A stretch of DNA of 15,981 nt from a bacterium (GTDB lineage: Bacteria; CAIWAD01): assembly GCA_030429345.1 (NCBI GenBank), contig JAUIFJ010000051.1, forward strand, positions 1-15,981, read 5' to 3'. Shown piece after piece: positions 7,521 through 14,356 of this stretch (within the stretch, counting starts at the first letter, position 1; each line of letters begins with the position of its first letter). Under the pieces are notes generated by a model. The model did not search any database. It saw only the letters and a list, made by a program, of their open reading frames with translations, and had not been told where the DNA came from. A program made the position numbers and the translations under genes.

Positions 7521-8000
7521 ATGGCAGCTGCCCCGCCGATCACAGGAATCGCCGAAGTCGTCCTCAACGTGCAGGACTTGCCCGCAATGCGGGAATTCTA
7601 TGTCGGGGTCCTGGGCTTCAACCTGCACAGCGAGCTCTCGCTGGAAACCGAGGACCCCGACCCCGCCGGCAAGCCGACGATCACCTTCCTCACCATCTGC
7701 CCAGGAAACACGCCCCTGGCCCGCGGAGGGCATCCGCCGATGCTGGTCCTGATCGACTACCGGCGCCATGTATACGCCAAAGGGCGGACCGAGGCGGTCG
7801 CCGCGCGCCATTCCACATTGAACCACCTGGCTTTCGAGGTCGCGCCGCAGGATTTTGCCGCACACGAACGAAACCTGCGTGCCGCCGGTCTCGAACTGAC
7901 CCCGTCGGCCTTCCCCGCACTGAAGGCCAGCGCTCTCTTCTTCCGCGATCCCGAAGGCAATGTGATCGAGCTGATCACGCACGATCCGGAGGCGCAATGA
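7521..8000 (+). CDS. VOC (glyoxalase/dioxygenase fold) family protein
   Basis: 159 residues, one VOC domain made of two beta-alpha-beta-beta-beta modules. Module 1 starts with ITGIAEVVLNVQDLPAMREFYVGVLGFNL (the DL...FY...LG hallmark). Module 2 carries LNHLAFEV and ends FFRDPEGNVIELITHD. Likely metal-ligand positions are Glu12 (where many members have His), His102 and Glu150. The substrate cannot be told from sequence; fosfomycin-type thiol transferases, glyoxalases and dioxygenases all share this fold. The start at 7521 is set by AGGAG (7508-7512) with 8-nt spacing and by the domain beginning just after it; the same frame stays open upstream but crosses the terminator. The stop overlaps the ATG of the following (broken) DUF2087 frame in an ATGA junction. 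Confidence 0.9.
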   Translation: MAAAPPITGIAEVVLNVQDLPAMREFYVGVLGFNLHSELSLETEDPDPAGKPTITFLTICPGNTPLARGGHPPMLVLIDYRRHVYAKGRTEAVAARHSTLNHLAFEVAPQDFAAHERNLRAAGLELTPSAFPALKASALFFRDPEGNVIELITHDPEAQ

Positions 8001-8047
8001 AGCCGCCAGCCGACCCCGCCCGCATGCTCGCCGACCTCCTCCGCTGA
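7997..8047 (+). pseudogene. 5' fragment of the DUF2087-type gene, ending at an in-frame TGA
   Basis: The ATG at 7997 overlaps the VOC stop and opens a 16-codon frame (KPPADPARMLADLLR) that ends at TGA 8045-8047. The next codon continues, in the same frame, into GVGPGLPRK and the DUF2087-like domain of the 8051-8314 ORF. DUF2087 proteins usually carry a short leader ending in a D/G-x-GLPRK-like segment, so the two pieces read as one gene of about 105 codons with codon 17 changed to a stop. A sequencing error, a true nonsense mutation, or stop-then-restart at GTG 8051 would all look like this. Confidence 0.55.
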
Positions 8048-8050
8048 GGC

Positions 8051-8314
8051 GTGGGCCCCGGCCTGCCGCGCAAGATCTCCCGACGGCAGCTTCTCCTGCG
8101 CGCGGTCGCCGAGAGCCTGGATGCGGGGCGTTTGTATACGGAACTGGACCTCACGGCGGCACTGCGCGACTGGCTCGACGATGCGGGACCCCAGGTCACC
8201 CTGGACCCCGTCACCCTGCGCCGCGCCCTGGCGGATCACGCCTGGCTTGTGCGCGACGATGCCGGATCCGTGTATCGCCTGGGGACGCGGCATGAGGGAA
8301 GTCCATCGGAGTGA
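8051..8314 (+). CDS. DUF2087-like domain protein (probably the remainder of an interrupted gene)
   Basis: 87 residues from GTG 8051. The core LPRKISRRQLLL, GRLYTELDLTAAL, VTLRRALADHAWL and DDAGSVYRL matches the DUF2087 pattern (LPrK..R, grrYtE.evN..L, tLRReLvd..lleR...YrR). This is a small winged-helix-like domain of unknown function, often attached to or near regulators. GTG 8051 is only 4 nt after a stop codon in the same frame and has no properly spaced ribosome site (GAGG ends 1 nt before it). Expression would therefore need re-initiation after the 16-codon frame that begins at 7997. Note the extra residues between YTELDLTAALRDWL and TLRR compared with a typical member. It may be functional as a shortened protein or be a pseudogene. 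Confidence 0.6.
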   Translation: MGPGLPRKISRRQLLLRAVAESLDAGRLYTELDLTAALRDWLDDAGPQVTLDPVTLRRALADHAWLVRDDAGSVYRLGTRHEGSPSE

Positions 8315-8433
8315 GGGCCATTGCCTTCCGATCGAAACTACGGGGAGAACCCGCAGGCCGTGCTCTCGCTACGGCTGTTCTCGCCGAATCGCCGATGCGC
8401 GGAACCATCGGGTCCAATGAAAGAGTGAGTCGC

Positions 8434-10788
8434 ATGAGGACATGGCTACAAGGATCACATCTGGCAAGTGCCGCTTTCCTGCTTGTCTTCGCCCACACCG
8501 CAAGTGCTGCGAGCGGATCCGGCGACACTCCCCTGCTGAGCGGCCTGGACGACAGGGACAGCGTCTACATCCTGGACCTCTACGGGAAGGGCCGCCAGGA
8601 TCTGGTCTACACCGACCGGGAGTCCGGTTCGATCCTGCTCCGGCCCGGCCGTGCATGGAATCGCGGCTTCGCCGAAGAGCAAGCGCTGGTCGATTCCCTG
8701 CTTCATCCACAGGCTGGCATGGCATTCTGCGATCTGGACGGAGACGGCGACCAGGACCTGCTCTACCAGAACCGATACAGATCCGACGGGTATTACATCA
8801 TCCATGAGATCCGCTGGCTGGAGAATCTCGGGAGGCGCGACGGATTCGCGGAAGATCGCGTGCTCCATTGGGAAATGGAGCGCTACGACCTGGCGGGCAT
8901 GTACGGCTTTTCGAAGGAGTCCAACCCCGTCGGCCTGCTCCTTCCGGGCGACCTGGACCAGGACGGCGATCCGGACCTTGTCTACGCGCGCTTTCCCGGC
9001 ATCGGCCTTCGCTGGCTGGAGCAACTGGCAGCGCCAGATTCCTTCCATGTCTCACGACCGATCCCGGGGCCCGGCGCTGAAGGGAGATCGCTTCGCCTGC
9101 TGGACCTCGATGCGGACGGAGACCTGGACCTGGTCGGCCAGCGGAAGAGAAGCGAGGTTCTCTGCTGGGCGGAAAACCAGGGAGCGCTCCAGGGATTCTC
9201 CCCCTTTCACCCTCTTGTGCTGGACAGCGAAGACCGCCCCGGGAAGATCCGGCGACTCTGGGCCTGGGCGGACCTGAATGGAGATCAGCGGCTGGATGCC
9301 CTGGGAACAGTCGGACGATCGAGGCGGTCCGCCGTCCTCTTCACTCGACCACCGTACGGCTTCGAGAAGGCGGTGGATCTGCCAGTGGATCCCACCTGCA
9401 GGCATCTGCTGCCCCTGGACCTGGACGAGGACGGCGACCTCGACTTGCTGGCACTCACCCACTCAGACGCCGCTCTCCTCCGCTACGAGAACACGGATGG
9501 CGCAGGCAGCTTCCGCCTGAGAGACACGCTGGATGTATACGGATTGCGGATCCGTGTTGCGCGTCTGCTTACCGGGAAGAAGAATCCCTCTCTGCTGCTC
9601 ACAAGCACGGGGGGCGAAGTCTTCCTCCGCGAACTGAAAGACGTGCCCTCCTGGCCGGCTCCTGCCGTCATCCCGCCCGAAGCCCCGATTGTAGACGGAG
9701 CCGGCCCCTTCGCCGCTCATCGGCGCCTGCCCTTCCAGCACCGCTTCCGGCCTTTGTACTTCTTCGCCTGCGATCAGGATGGAGACGGAGGACCCGAACT
9801 GGGATTCTACCGGAACTCCCGCACGCTCGACGGCGCAGAGCTTCCCTTCGGCAAGCGGGCTCCGACGGTCGACACGCCGTTCAATCCGGTATTGGACAAG
9901 TACATCCAATGTGTCGATCTCAACGGCGATGGAGTGCTGGATCGCCTGGTCGCCAACCCCACGACCGGCGTCTACTGGTTCGCAGCCGATCCCGGGACCG
10001 AAGCCTGGGGGCCGCAGCAGGAGATCGGCAACCGGCTTCGCATGCCGACCTCGGTCTGCAGTGGTGACCTGGACGGGGACGGCGCTCCGGATGTGCTGCT
10101 CAGCCTGTCCCTTAGCAATGAAGTGCTCTGGTTCCGCAACCGGGACGGGAAGGGCGCCTTCGACTCCCCCCGGGTGATCACGGACCAGGCTCAGTCCGCG
10201 GATCACGTGAACTGTGCGGATCTCGACATGGACGGTGATCTGGATGTGCTCTGCGCGTCCAACCACGACGACACCTTTTCCTGGTTCGAGAACACGGACG
10301 GGAAGGGCGGATTCGGAAGCAGGCGATTTGTGTCACGGAAATCCAACGGGGCCTTCCACATCCAGGCCGTGGATCTGGACGGCGACGGCGATCCGGACCT
10401 GCTCGGCGCTTCGCGCTGGGGCGCGACGATCGCCTGGTGGGAGAACCGGGACGGGCGGGGAACCTTCGGCAAAGCGCAGGAGATCTCGAACCGGGAAATT
10501 GGTCTCCGTCCTCTGCTCTGCATGGATCTCGATCTCGACGGGGACGCGGACATCCTTGCCGGGCATCGCGACAGCAAGGGCCTGGACGCCTACCTGAACG
10601 ACGGCGCGGGCAACTTCAGCACCCTGCCCATCGTGCGGGCAGAAGAAAAACGCGTGCTCACCCTGTGCTGCATGGATGTAGACGGGGACGGCGACCCCGA
10701 CCTGTTCACGGTTCCCCGGGTTCCGTTAGGGGAAGATCCCGTACTCCACCTGTACCGCAATCTCAGCGCGGACATCCGGCTGGAGTGA
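8434..10788 (+). CDS. Secreted FG-GAP / VCBS-repeat protein, probably two tandem beta-propellers
   Basis: 784 residues with a signal peptide (about 1-24, ending FAHTASAAS). Twelve clear Ca-binding FG-GAP-type motifs, D-x-[DN]-x-D-x-x-x-[DE] (for example DLDGDGDPD), start at residues 100, 173, 224, 280, 329, 447, 495, 545, 596, 647, 698 and 748. Two degenerate copies lie at 48 (DLYGKGRQD) and about 378 (LLTGKKNPS). Many repeats also contain a WxEN or WFxN strand, as expected for propeller blades. FG-GAP proteins are extracellular, often adhesive or sugar-binding; no enzyme domain is visible. Unlike the proteins at 1544 and 4660 it has no C-terminal sorting-type domain. ATG 8434 is chosen because a signal peptide follows immediately; the frame is open 41 codons further upstream but that part is not signal-like. 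No clear promoter lies in the 119-bp gap before it. Confidence 0.9.
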   Translation: MRTWLQGSHLASAAFLLVFAHTASAASGSGDTPLLSGLDDRDSVYILDLYGKGRQDLVYTDRESGSILLRPGRAWNRGFAEEQALVDSLLHPQAGMAFCDLDGDGDQDLLYQNRYRSDGYYIIHEIRWLENLGRRDGFAEDRVLHWEMERYDLAGMYGFSKESNPVGLLLPGDLDQDGDPDLVYARFPGIGLRWLEQLAAPDSFHVSRPIPGPGAEGRSLRLLDLDADGDLDLVGQRKRSEVLCWAENQGALQGFSPFHPLVLDSEDRPGKIRRLWAWADLNGDQRLDALGTVGRSRRSAVLFTRPPYGFEKAVDLPVDPTCRHLLPLDLDEDGDLDLLALTHSDAALLRYENTDGAGSFRLRDTLDVYGLRIRVARLLTGKKNPSLLLTSTGGEVFLRELKDVPSWPAPAVIPPEAPIVDGAGPFAAHRRLPFQHRFRPLYFFACDQDGDGGPELGFYRNSRTLDGAELPFGKRAPTVDTPFNPVLDKYIQCVDLNGDGVLDRLVANPTTGVYWFAADPGTEAWGPQQEIGNRLRMPTSVCSGDLDGDGAPDVLLSLSLSNEVLWFRNRDGKGAFDSPRVITDQAQSADHVNCADLDMDGDLDVLCASNHDDTFSWFENTDGKGGFGSRRFVSRKSNGAFHIQAVDLDGDGDPDLLGASRWGATIAWWENRDGRGTFGKAQEISNREIGLRPLLCMDLDLDGDADILAGHRDSKGLDAYLNDGAGNFSTLPIVRAEEKRVLTLCCMDVDGDGDPDLFTVPRVPLGEDPVLHLYRNLSADIRLE

Positions 10789-11137
10789 GTGTTGCAGGCA
10801 AGCGCCCTCAGACAGCGCAATGAGTTGATCTCGCTTCATGGAAGAGCTCGGCCGATCCCATGGGCGCGAAGCGCACACATATCCCCCTTGCTGCAGGCGA
10901 AAGCCTGCAGCCCCCATTACAATCCCCATCCCTCAAGCCCCCATCGTCCAATTCACCGGACAGTTCCTGTGCAGTCGTGATCCGTCCATTCATCTCGACG
11001 TTCCGCCGATATCAATGTTTATTCGCGGGGGATGTGTTCCATCTCCAACCGGGAAGCTCTATCCTTGGCACGTCAATACAGGGCTGGCCGCATGCGGCAA
11101 GTACTGCTGTGTGCCATCAGGGCAAAAGGACTCTCCA
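10789..11137. other. Intergenic region upstream of the transposase, containing one REP
   Basis: 349 bp with no supported gene. The first 70 bp are unremarkable. 10862-10915 is REP element a. The remaining about 220 bp up to the GTG at 11138 could hold the transposase promoter or the element's left end. I looked for -35/-10 pairs and found none convincing: TTGGCA at 11065-11070 has no partner at 16-18 nt. Confidence 0.6.
10862..10915 (+). repeat. REP element a (single, forward)
   Basis: GGGCGCGAAGCGCAC at 10862-10876, then 13 nt, then a perfect hairpin with 9-bp stem GCTGCAGGC and loop GAAA (10890-10911), then CCCC. The first box contains the mini-hairpin GCGC-GAA-GCGC. It is 222 bp upstream of the transposase start and about 75 bp after the FG-GAP gene stop. 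Confidence 0.88.
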
Positions 11138-11590
11138 GTGAGCTACATCAACATCAATTTCCATGTGGTCTTCTCGACGAAGTATCGCCTGCCCTGGATC
11201 GATCGCGACCTGCGCTGGCCGATCACGGGAATCATGAAGGAGATCATCCGCGAGGATGGCGGCCTGTTGTTTGAAGGCGGGGGAATCGAGGATCACATGC
11301 ACCTGTTGTTCCGCCTGCCTCAGACGGCCAGCCTTCCCCTGGTGTTGCAACGGCTGAAAGCCAGCACCTCGCGCTGGGTGCACAAGGAAGCGGGTCTGAA
11401 CAAGAACTGTCGCTGGCAAAAAGGCTATGCCGCCTTTTCGGTCGGCTACAGGGAGGTACCGATTGTACGACGCTACATCCAGCGCCAGGAAATGCATCAT
11501 CGTCACCTGAACCTGGTGGAAGAATACAAGAACCTTCTCCGCGAACACGGAATCGAGTTCGATGAGAATCGATTGTTTGAAGAGGAGTAG
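11138..11590 (+). CDS. IS200-like / REP-associated tyrosine (Y1 HUH) transposase
   Basis: 150 residues, Transposase_17 (IS200/IS605 TnpA) fold. It would bind hairpins in single-stranded DNA and cut and rejoin them through a 5'-phosphotyrosine. Visible hallmarks: the N-terminal strand SYININFHVVFSTKYR; the HUH metal motif His53-Met54-His55 (EDHMHLLFRLP); LKASTSRWVHKE; WQKGYAAFSV; the catalytic Tyr113 in YIQRQEMHHRH with Gln117; and a C-terminal EYKNLLREHGIEFDE. All expected catalytic residues are present, so it looks intact. GTG 11138 is the start: AAAGGA (11125-11130) lies 7 nt upstream, and the conserved N-terminus begins right there. It belongs to the branch lacking TnpB and often linked to REP repeats, which agrees with the hairpin repeats on both sides. 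Confidence 0.93.
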   Translation: MSYININFHVVFSTKYRLPWIDRDLRWPITGIMKEIIREDGGLLFEGGGIEDHMHLLFRLPQTASLPLVLQRLKASTSRWVHKEAGLNKNCRWQKGYAAFSVGYREVPIVRRYIQRQEMHHRHLNLVEEYKNLLREHGIEFDENRLFEEE

Positions 11591-11608
11591 GGGTTTGACG
11601 ATTTTTTT

Positions 11609-11724
11609 GGGGCTGAGGGCTTGCGCCCACAGCCATGTGTATGAGTGCGCTTCGCGCCCTGGTTGCAATCCTCCGACTGCAAGGGCGCGAAGCGCACCCA
11701 CCCTCCCCTTGCTGCAGGCGAAAG
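11609..11724. repeat. BIME b: inverted pair of REP elements (right half truncated)
   Basis: The left REP is in reverse orientation: hairpin 11611-11634 (GGCTG and GGGC stem segments, A-A mismatch), an 11-nt spacer, then GTGCGCTTCGCGCCCT (11645-11660). After 21 nt, the right REP is forward: AGGGCGCGAAGCGCAC (11682-11697), a 13-nt spacer and the start of the GAAA hairpin (11711-11724), which breaks off after GAAAG. The two 16-nt boxes are perfect inverted repeats, so the whole can fold as one long cruciform. The 121 bp that follow (11725-11845) contain nothing I recognise. 111 of 116 positions match BIME c. Confidence 0.88.
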
Positions 11725-11845
11725 TGATCGCCATGTGCCACTTCACCCGGAACAACCTGGCCAAGGCACGCGCACACGTATTCCGGAACCCTGTACGCAA
11801 TGTGATCGAAATGACCACAATGAGTACGGCTGGCCAGCTTTTTCC

Positions 11846-11975
11846 GGGGCTGAGGGCTTGCGCCCACAGCCATGTGCATGTGTGCGCTTCGCGCCCTGGT
11901 GGCAATCCTCCGATTCCAAGGGCGCGAAGCGCACCCACCCTCCCCTTGCTGCAGGCGAAAGCCTGCAGCCCCCAT
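11846..11975. repeat. BIME c: complete inverted pair of REP elements
   Basis: The left reverse REP has hairpin 11848-11871, an 11-nt spacer and a box at 11882-11897. The right forward REP has a box at 11919-11934, a 13-nt spacer and a complete hairpin at 11948-11969 (9-bp stem GCTGCAGGC, loop GAAA), then CCCCC. It is a near-copy of BIME b, 237 bp away. It lies between the transposase and the CopD-like gene, whose start is 83 bp further on. Confidence 0.9.
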
Positions 11976-12057
11976 CCACAAATCTTCCCTGACCATTCCA
12001 TGTGGTTTCATTCAAAAGCCAGTGTGAACTTCCTTTTCAGGTTCATTCGGAGTTTCC

Positions 12058-12498
12058 ATGTACGGCGTCCTTCTTTTTCTGCATATCCTCGGCGCGACGA
12101 TCTGGACGGGGGGACACATCGTCCTCAGCACGGTCATCCTGCCCCGCGTGCTGCGCGAGGGTTCCCCGCGACTCCTGCTCGAATTCGAGAAGCCCTTCGA
12201 GCGCATCGGCCTCCCGGCTTTGCTGGTCCAGGTGCTGACCGGCATCGAGCTGGCGCGGCGCTACTTGCCAATGAACCAGTGGTTCGACTTCTCCAACCCC
12301 CTGGCGCACGGCATCGCCACCAAGCTGCTGCTGCTGGCGCTGACCCTGGCCTTCGCGCTGCATGCCCAGTTCCGCGTGCTCCCCCGCCTGGGCGAGGGCC
12401 GGCTGAAGCAGATGGCCTGGCACATCGTGCCTGTGACCCTCTTCTCGATTCTCTTCCTGATCGCCGGCGTCGCCTTCCGGGCCGGCTGGTACTACTAG
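12058..12498 (+). CDS. CopD-like integral membrane protein (four TM segments)
   Basis: 146 residues with four hydrophobic segments: about 2-30, 50-69, 86-105 and 118-144. The opening LLFLHILGATIWTGGHIVL carries His9 and His20. Other conserved-looking histidines are in PLAHGIATK, ALHAQF and MAWHIVPVTL. This layout matches small stand-alone CopD-family (copper resistance D-like) membrane proteins found in many bacteria, in which paired histidines are thought to bind heme or copper. A role in metal or redox handling is inferred from the family only. The ATG is preceded by CGGAG (12048-12052) at 5 nt. It sits between two REP loci and 184 bp before katA, in the same direction. There is no visible terminator between it and katA except the REP hairpin. 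Confidence 0.75.
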   Translation: MYGVLLFLHILGATIWTGGHIVLSTVILPRVLREGSPRLLLEFEKPFERIGLPALLVQVLTGIELARRYLPMNQWFDFSNPLAHGIATKLLLLALTLAFALHAQFRVLPRLGEGRLKQMAWHIVPVTLFSILFLIAGVAFRAGWYY

Positions 12499-12521
12499 CC
12501 CGAGAGCTCACCCGATTCCAG

Positions 12522-12575
12522 GGGCGCGAAGCGCACCCACCTTCCCCATGCAGCAGGCGCAAGCCTGCAGCCCCC
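12522..12575 (+). repeat. REP element d (single, forward, variant hairpin)
   Basis: GGGCGCGAAGCGCAC (12522-12536), a 13-nt spacer, then a hairpin 12550-12571 with 6-bp stem GCAGGC, loop GCAA, an A-A mismatch and two further outer pairs, then CCCC. It lies 23 bp after the stop of the CopD-like gene, a typical 3'-UTR position for REPs. Compared with copy a, the loop changed from GAAA to GCAA yet remains a GNRA-type loop. Confidence 0.85.
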
Positions 12576-12630
12576 TTGAGCCATGTCATGAGTCATCCGA
12601 CTAAGAATTCCCAGTCTGCTCCTGGACAGG

Positions 12631-12646
12631 GACCGGATTGCCGGTC
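12631..12646. promoter_or_regulatory. Perfect inverted repeat upstream of katA (possible operator or leader hairpin)
   Basis: GACCGG-ATTG-CCGGTC, 36 bp before the katA start codon. It could be a regulator site or a 5'-leader hairpin. It does not match the OxyR or PerR consensus as I know them, and I found no well-spaced promoter next to it. Confidence 0.3.
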
Positions 12647-12682
12647 GTCCCTCGATTCGCAAACGCCAAAGAGGAGCTCCCC

Positions 12683-14125
12683 ATGCCCAAGAAGAAAAAC
12701 CTGACCACCGCCGCCGGAGCCCCGGTAGGCGACAACCAGAACGTGCAGACCGCCGGCCCCCGCGGGCCGCAGCTGCTGCAGGATGTCTGGTTCCTCGAGA
12801 AGCTGGCGCACTTCGACCGCGAGGTGATCCCCGAACGACGCATGCACGCCAAGGGTTCCGGCGCCTACGGCCGCTTCACCGTGACACATGACATCTCGAA
12901 GGTTACGAAGGCGAAACTCTTCTCCGCCGTGGGCAAGGAGACCGAGCTCTTCGTGCGCTTCTCCACCGTGGCTGGCGAACGCGGCGCAGCCGACGCCGAA
13001 CGGGACATTCGCGGAGTGGCGATCAAGTTCTACACCGAGGAAGGCAACTGGGACCTGGTGGGCAACAACACGCCGGTCTTCTTCCTGCGGGATCCGCTGA
13101 AGTTCCCGGATCTGAATCACGCCGTCAAGCGCGATCCGAAGACCAACCTGCGCAGCGCGCGCAACAACTGGGACTTCTGGACTCTGCTGCCCGAGGCCCT
13201 GCACCAGGTCACGATCACGATGAGCGAGCGCGGCATTCCGAAGAGTTATCGCCACATGAACGCCTACGGCAGCCACGCCTTCAGCCTGATCGCCGCCGAC
13301 GGCACACGGACCTGGGTCAAGTTCCACCTGAAGACGAAGCAGGGCATCCAGTGTCTCACGGACGCCGAGGCCGAAGAGCTGATCGGCCGTGACCGCGAGA
13401 GCCATCAGCGAGATCTCTTCGACTCCATCGAGCAGGGCGACTTTCCCGCCTGGACGATGAAGATCCAGCTGATGAGCGAGGAGCAGGCCCGGCAGTGCCC
13501 CTTCAATCCCTTCGACCTGACCAAGGTCTGGCCGCACAAGGACTATCCGCTGATCGAGGTCGGCGAACTTGTCCTCGACCGCAACCCGGAAAACTATTTC
13601 GCCGAGGTCGAGCAGAGCGCCTTCAACCCGGCATCCGTCGTTCCCGGCATCGGCTTCAGCCCGGACAAGATGCTGCAGGGCCGCCTCTTCAGCTATGGCG
13701 ACGCACAACGCTACCGACTGGGAGTGAATCACCTGCAGATCCCGGTCAACAAGCCCCGCTGCCCCTTCCATTCGTATCACCGCGACGGCATGATGCGCAC
13801 CGACGACAACCAGGGCGGCACCCTGGGCTACGAGCCCAACAGCTACGGCGAGTGGCAGGAGCAGCCCGCGGCCAAGGAGCCGCCGCTGGCCCTGCAGGGC
13901 GAGGCCGCCCACTGGAACTTCCGCGAGGACGACGAGGACTACTTCAGCCAGCCCGGCGAGCTCTTCCGCCTGATGAGCCCGGCGCAGCAGAAGGTCCTCT
14001 TCGAGAACACGGCCCGCGCCATGGGCGACGCTCCCGAGGAGATCAAGCGCCGGCACATCGAGAACTGCCGCAAGGCGGACCCGGCCTACGGCGAAGGCGT
14101 CGCCGCGGCCATGGGCCTGAGCTGA
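12683..14125 (+). CDS. katA: Monofunctional heme catalase, small-subunit (clade 3) type
   Basis: 480 residues. It degrades hydrogen peroxide to water and oxygen in the cytoplasm. Catalytic positions are all present: distal His55 ([12 protein letters not shown]), Asn128 ([14 protein letters not shown]) and the proximal heme-ligating Tyr338 ([14 protein letters not shown]). Their spacing equals that of H. pylori KatA plus one residue. The catalase N-terminal signature [15 protein letters not shown] is intact. The length and the absence of a C-terminal flavodoxin-like extension put it among the small-subunit, NADPH-binding catalases. ATG 12683 has an excellent ribosome site, GAGGAG (12671-12676), 6 nt upstream; the same frame opens 15 codons earlier but that extension is not catalase-like. 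It is followed by a terminator, so it is either monocistronic or the end of a unit with the CopD-like gene. Confidence 0.97.
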   Translation: MPKKKNLTTAAGAPVGDNQNVQTAGPRGPQLLQDVWFLEKLAHFDREVIPERRMHAKGSGAYGRFTVTHDISKVTKAKLFSAVGKETELFVRFSTVAGERGAADAERDIRGVAIKFYTEEGNWDLVGNNTPVFFLRDPLKFPDLNHAVKRDPKTNLRSARNNWDFWTLLPEALHQVTITMSERGIPKSYRHMNAYGSHAFSLIAADGTRTWVKFHLKTKQGIQCLTDAEAEELIGRDRESHQRDLFDSIEQGDFPAWTMKIQLMSEEQARQCPFNPFDLTKVWPHKDYPLIEVGELVLDRNPENYFAEVEQSAFNPASVVPGIGFSPDKMLQGRLFSYGDAQRYRLGVNHLQIPVNKPRCPFHSYHRDGMMRTDDNQGGTLGYEPNSYGEWQEQPAAKEPPLALQGEAAHWNFREDDEDYFSQPGELFRLMSPAQQKVLFENTARAMGDAPEEIKRRHIENCRKADPAYGEGVAAAMGLS

Positions 14126-14163
14126 TTCCGAACGGGAAACGAGAAACCTGACTCGGTTCCAGG

Positions 14164-14195
14164 GGCCCGGCGAAACACCATTCCGCCGGGCCTTT
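14164..14195 (+). terminator. Intrinsic terminator of katA
   Basis: Perfect 9-bp stem GGCCCGGCG (14164-14172) / CGCCGGGCC (14184-14192) with an 11-nt loop, followed by TTTCG. The U-tract is short but the stem is very GC-rich, and it lies 38 bp after the katA stop. Confidence 0.75.
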
Positions 14196-14356
14196 CGTAT
14201 ACGGCCTCTGCGTGCCTGCCCGCGTGTGGCACTCCATCGGCGGAATACCCGGCCGTCGGAGAAGTCCTTCGCGCAGCGCCAACACGGCTTCCCCGCCGGA
14301 CGGCATCATGGGACTGGCCTTCCGATGATCCTGCTTCCTGTCCCAAGGGGGAAGGC

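Larger units (their letters stand above)
10862..11975. mobile_element. Candidate REPtron: RAYT-type transposase bracketed by REP/BIME elements
   Basis: The transposase gene (11138-11590) has a forward REP 222 bp upstream of its start. An inverted REP pair (BIME b) begins 18 bp past its stop, and a near-identical second BIME (c) begins 237 bp after the first. A further single REP (d) lies beyond the next gene at 12522. No orfB/tnpB accessory gene is present. This is the known arrangement of REP-associated tyrosine transposases, which are usually single-copy chromosomal genes tied to dispersed REP hairpins. Exact element ends cannot be fixed from one copy, so the outer limits given are those of the flanking repeats, not proven excision boundaries. 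Confidence 0.65.

Noticed and set aside
8311-8433. 41-codon upstream extension of the FG-GAP gene
   Set aside because: The extension is Arg/Ala-rich and not signal-like, whereas a clear signal peptide begins at ATG 8434.
11601-11634. T-run next to a REP hairpin as an intrinsic terminator of the transposase
   Set aside because: The T-run precedes the hairpin on the + strand, the wrong order for termination of + strand transcripts; on the minus strand it would be an A-run.
11562-12704. 380-codon + strand open frame through the BIMEs and the CopD-like gene
   Set aside because: It crosses repeat DNA and overlaps the CopD-like gene in a different frame. It has no ribosome site or domain; it is an artefact of GC-rich repeats lacking stops.
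12593-14056. 487-codon minus-strand open frame opposite katA
   Set aside because: katA is an unambiguous, complete catalase; the antisense translation has no family resemblance.
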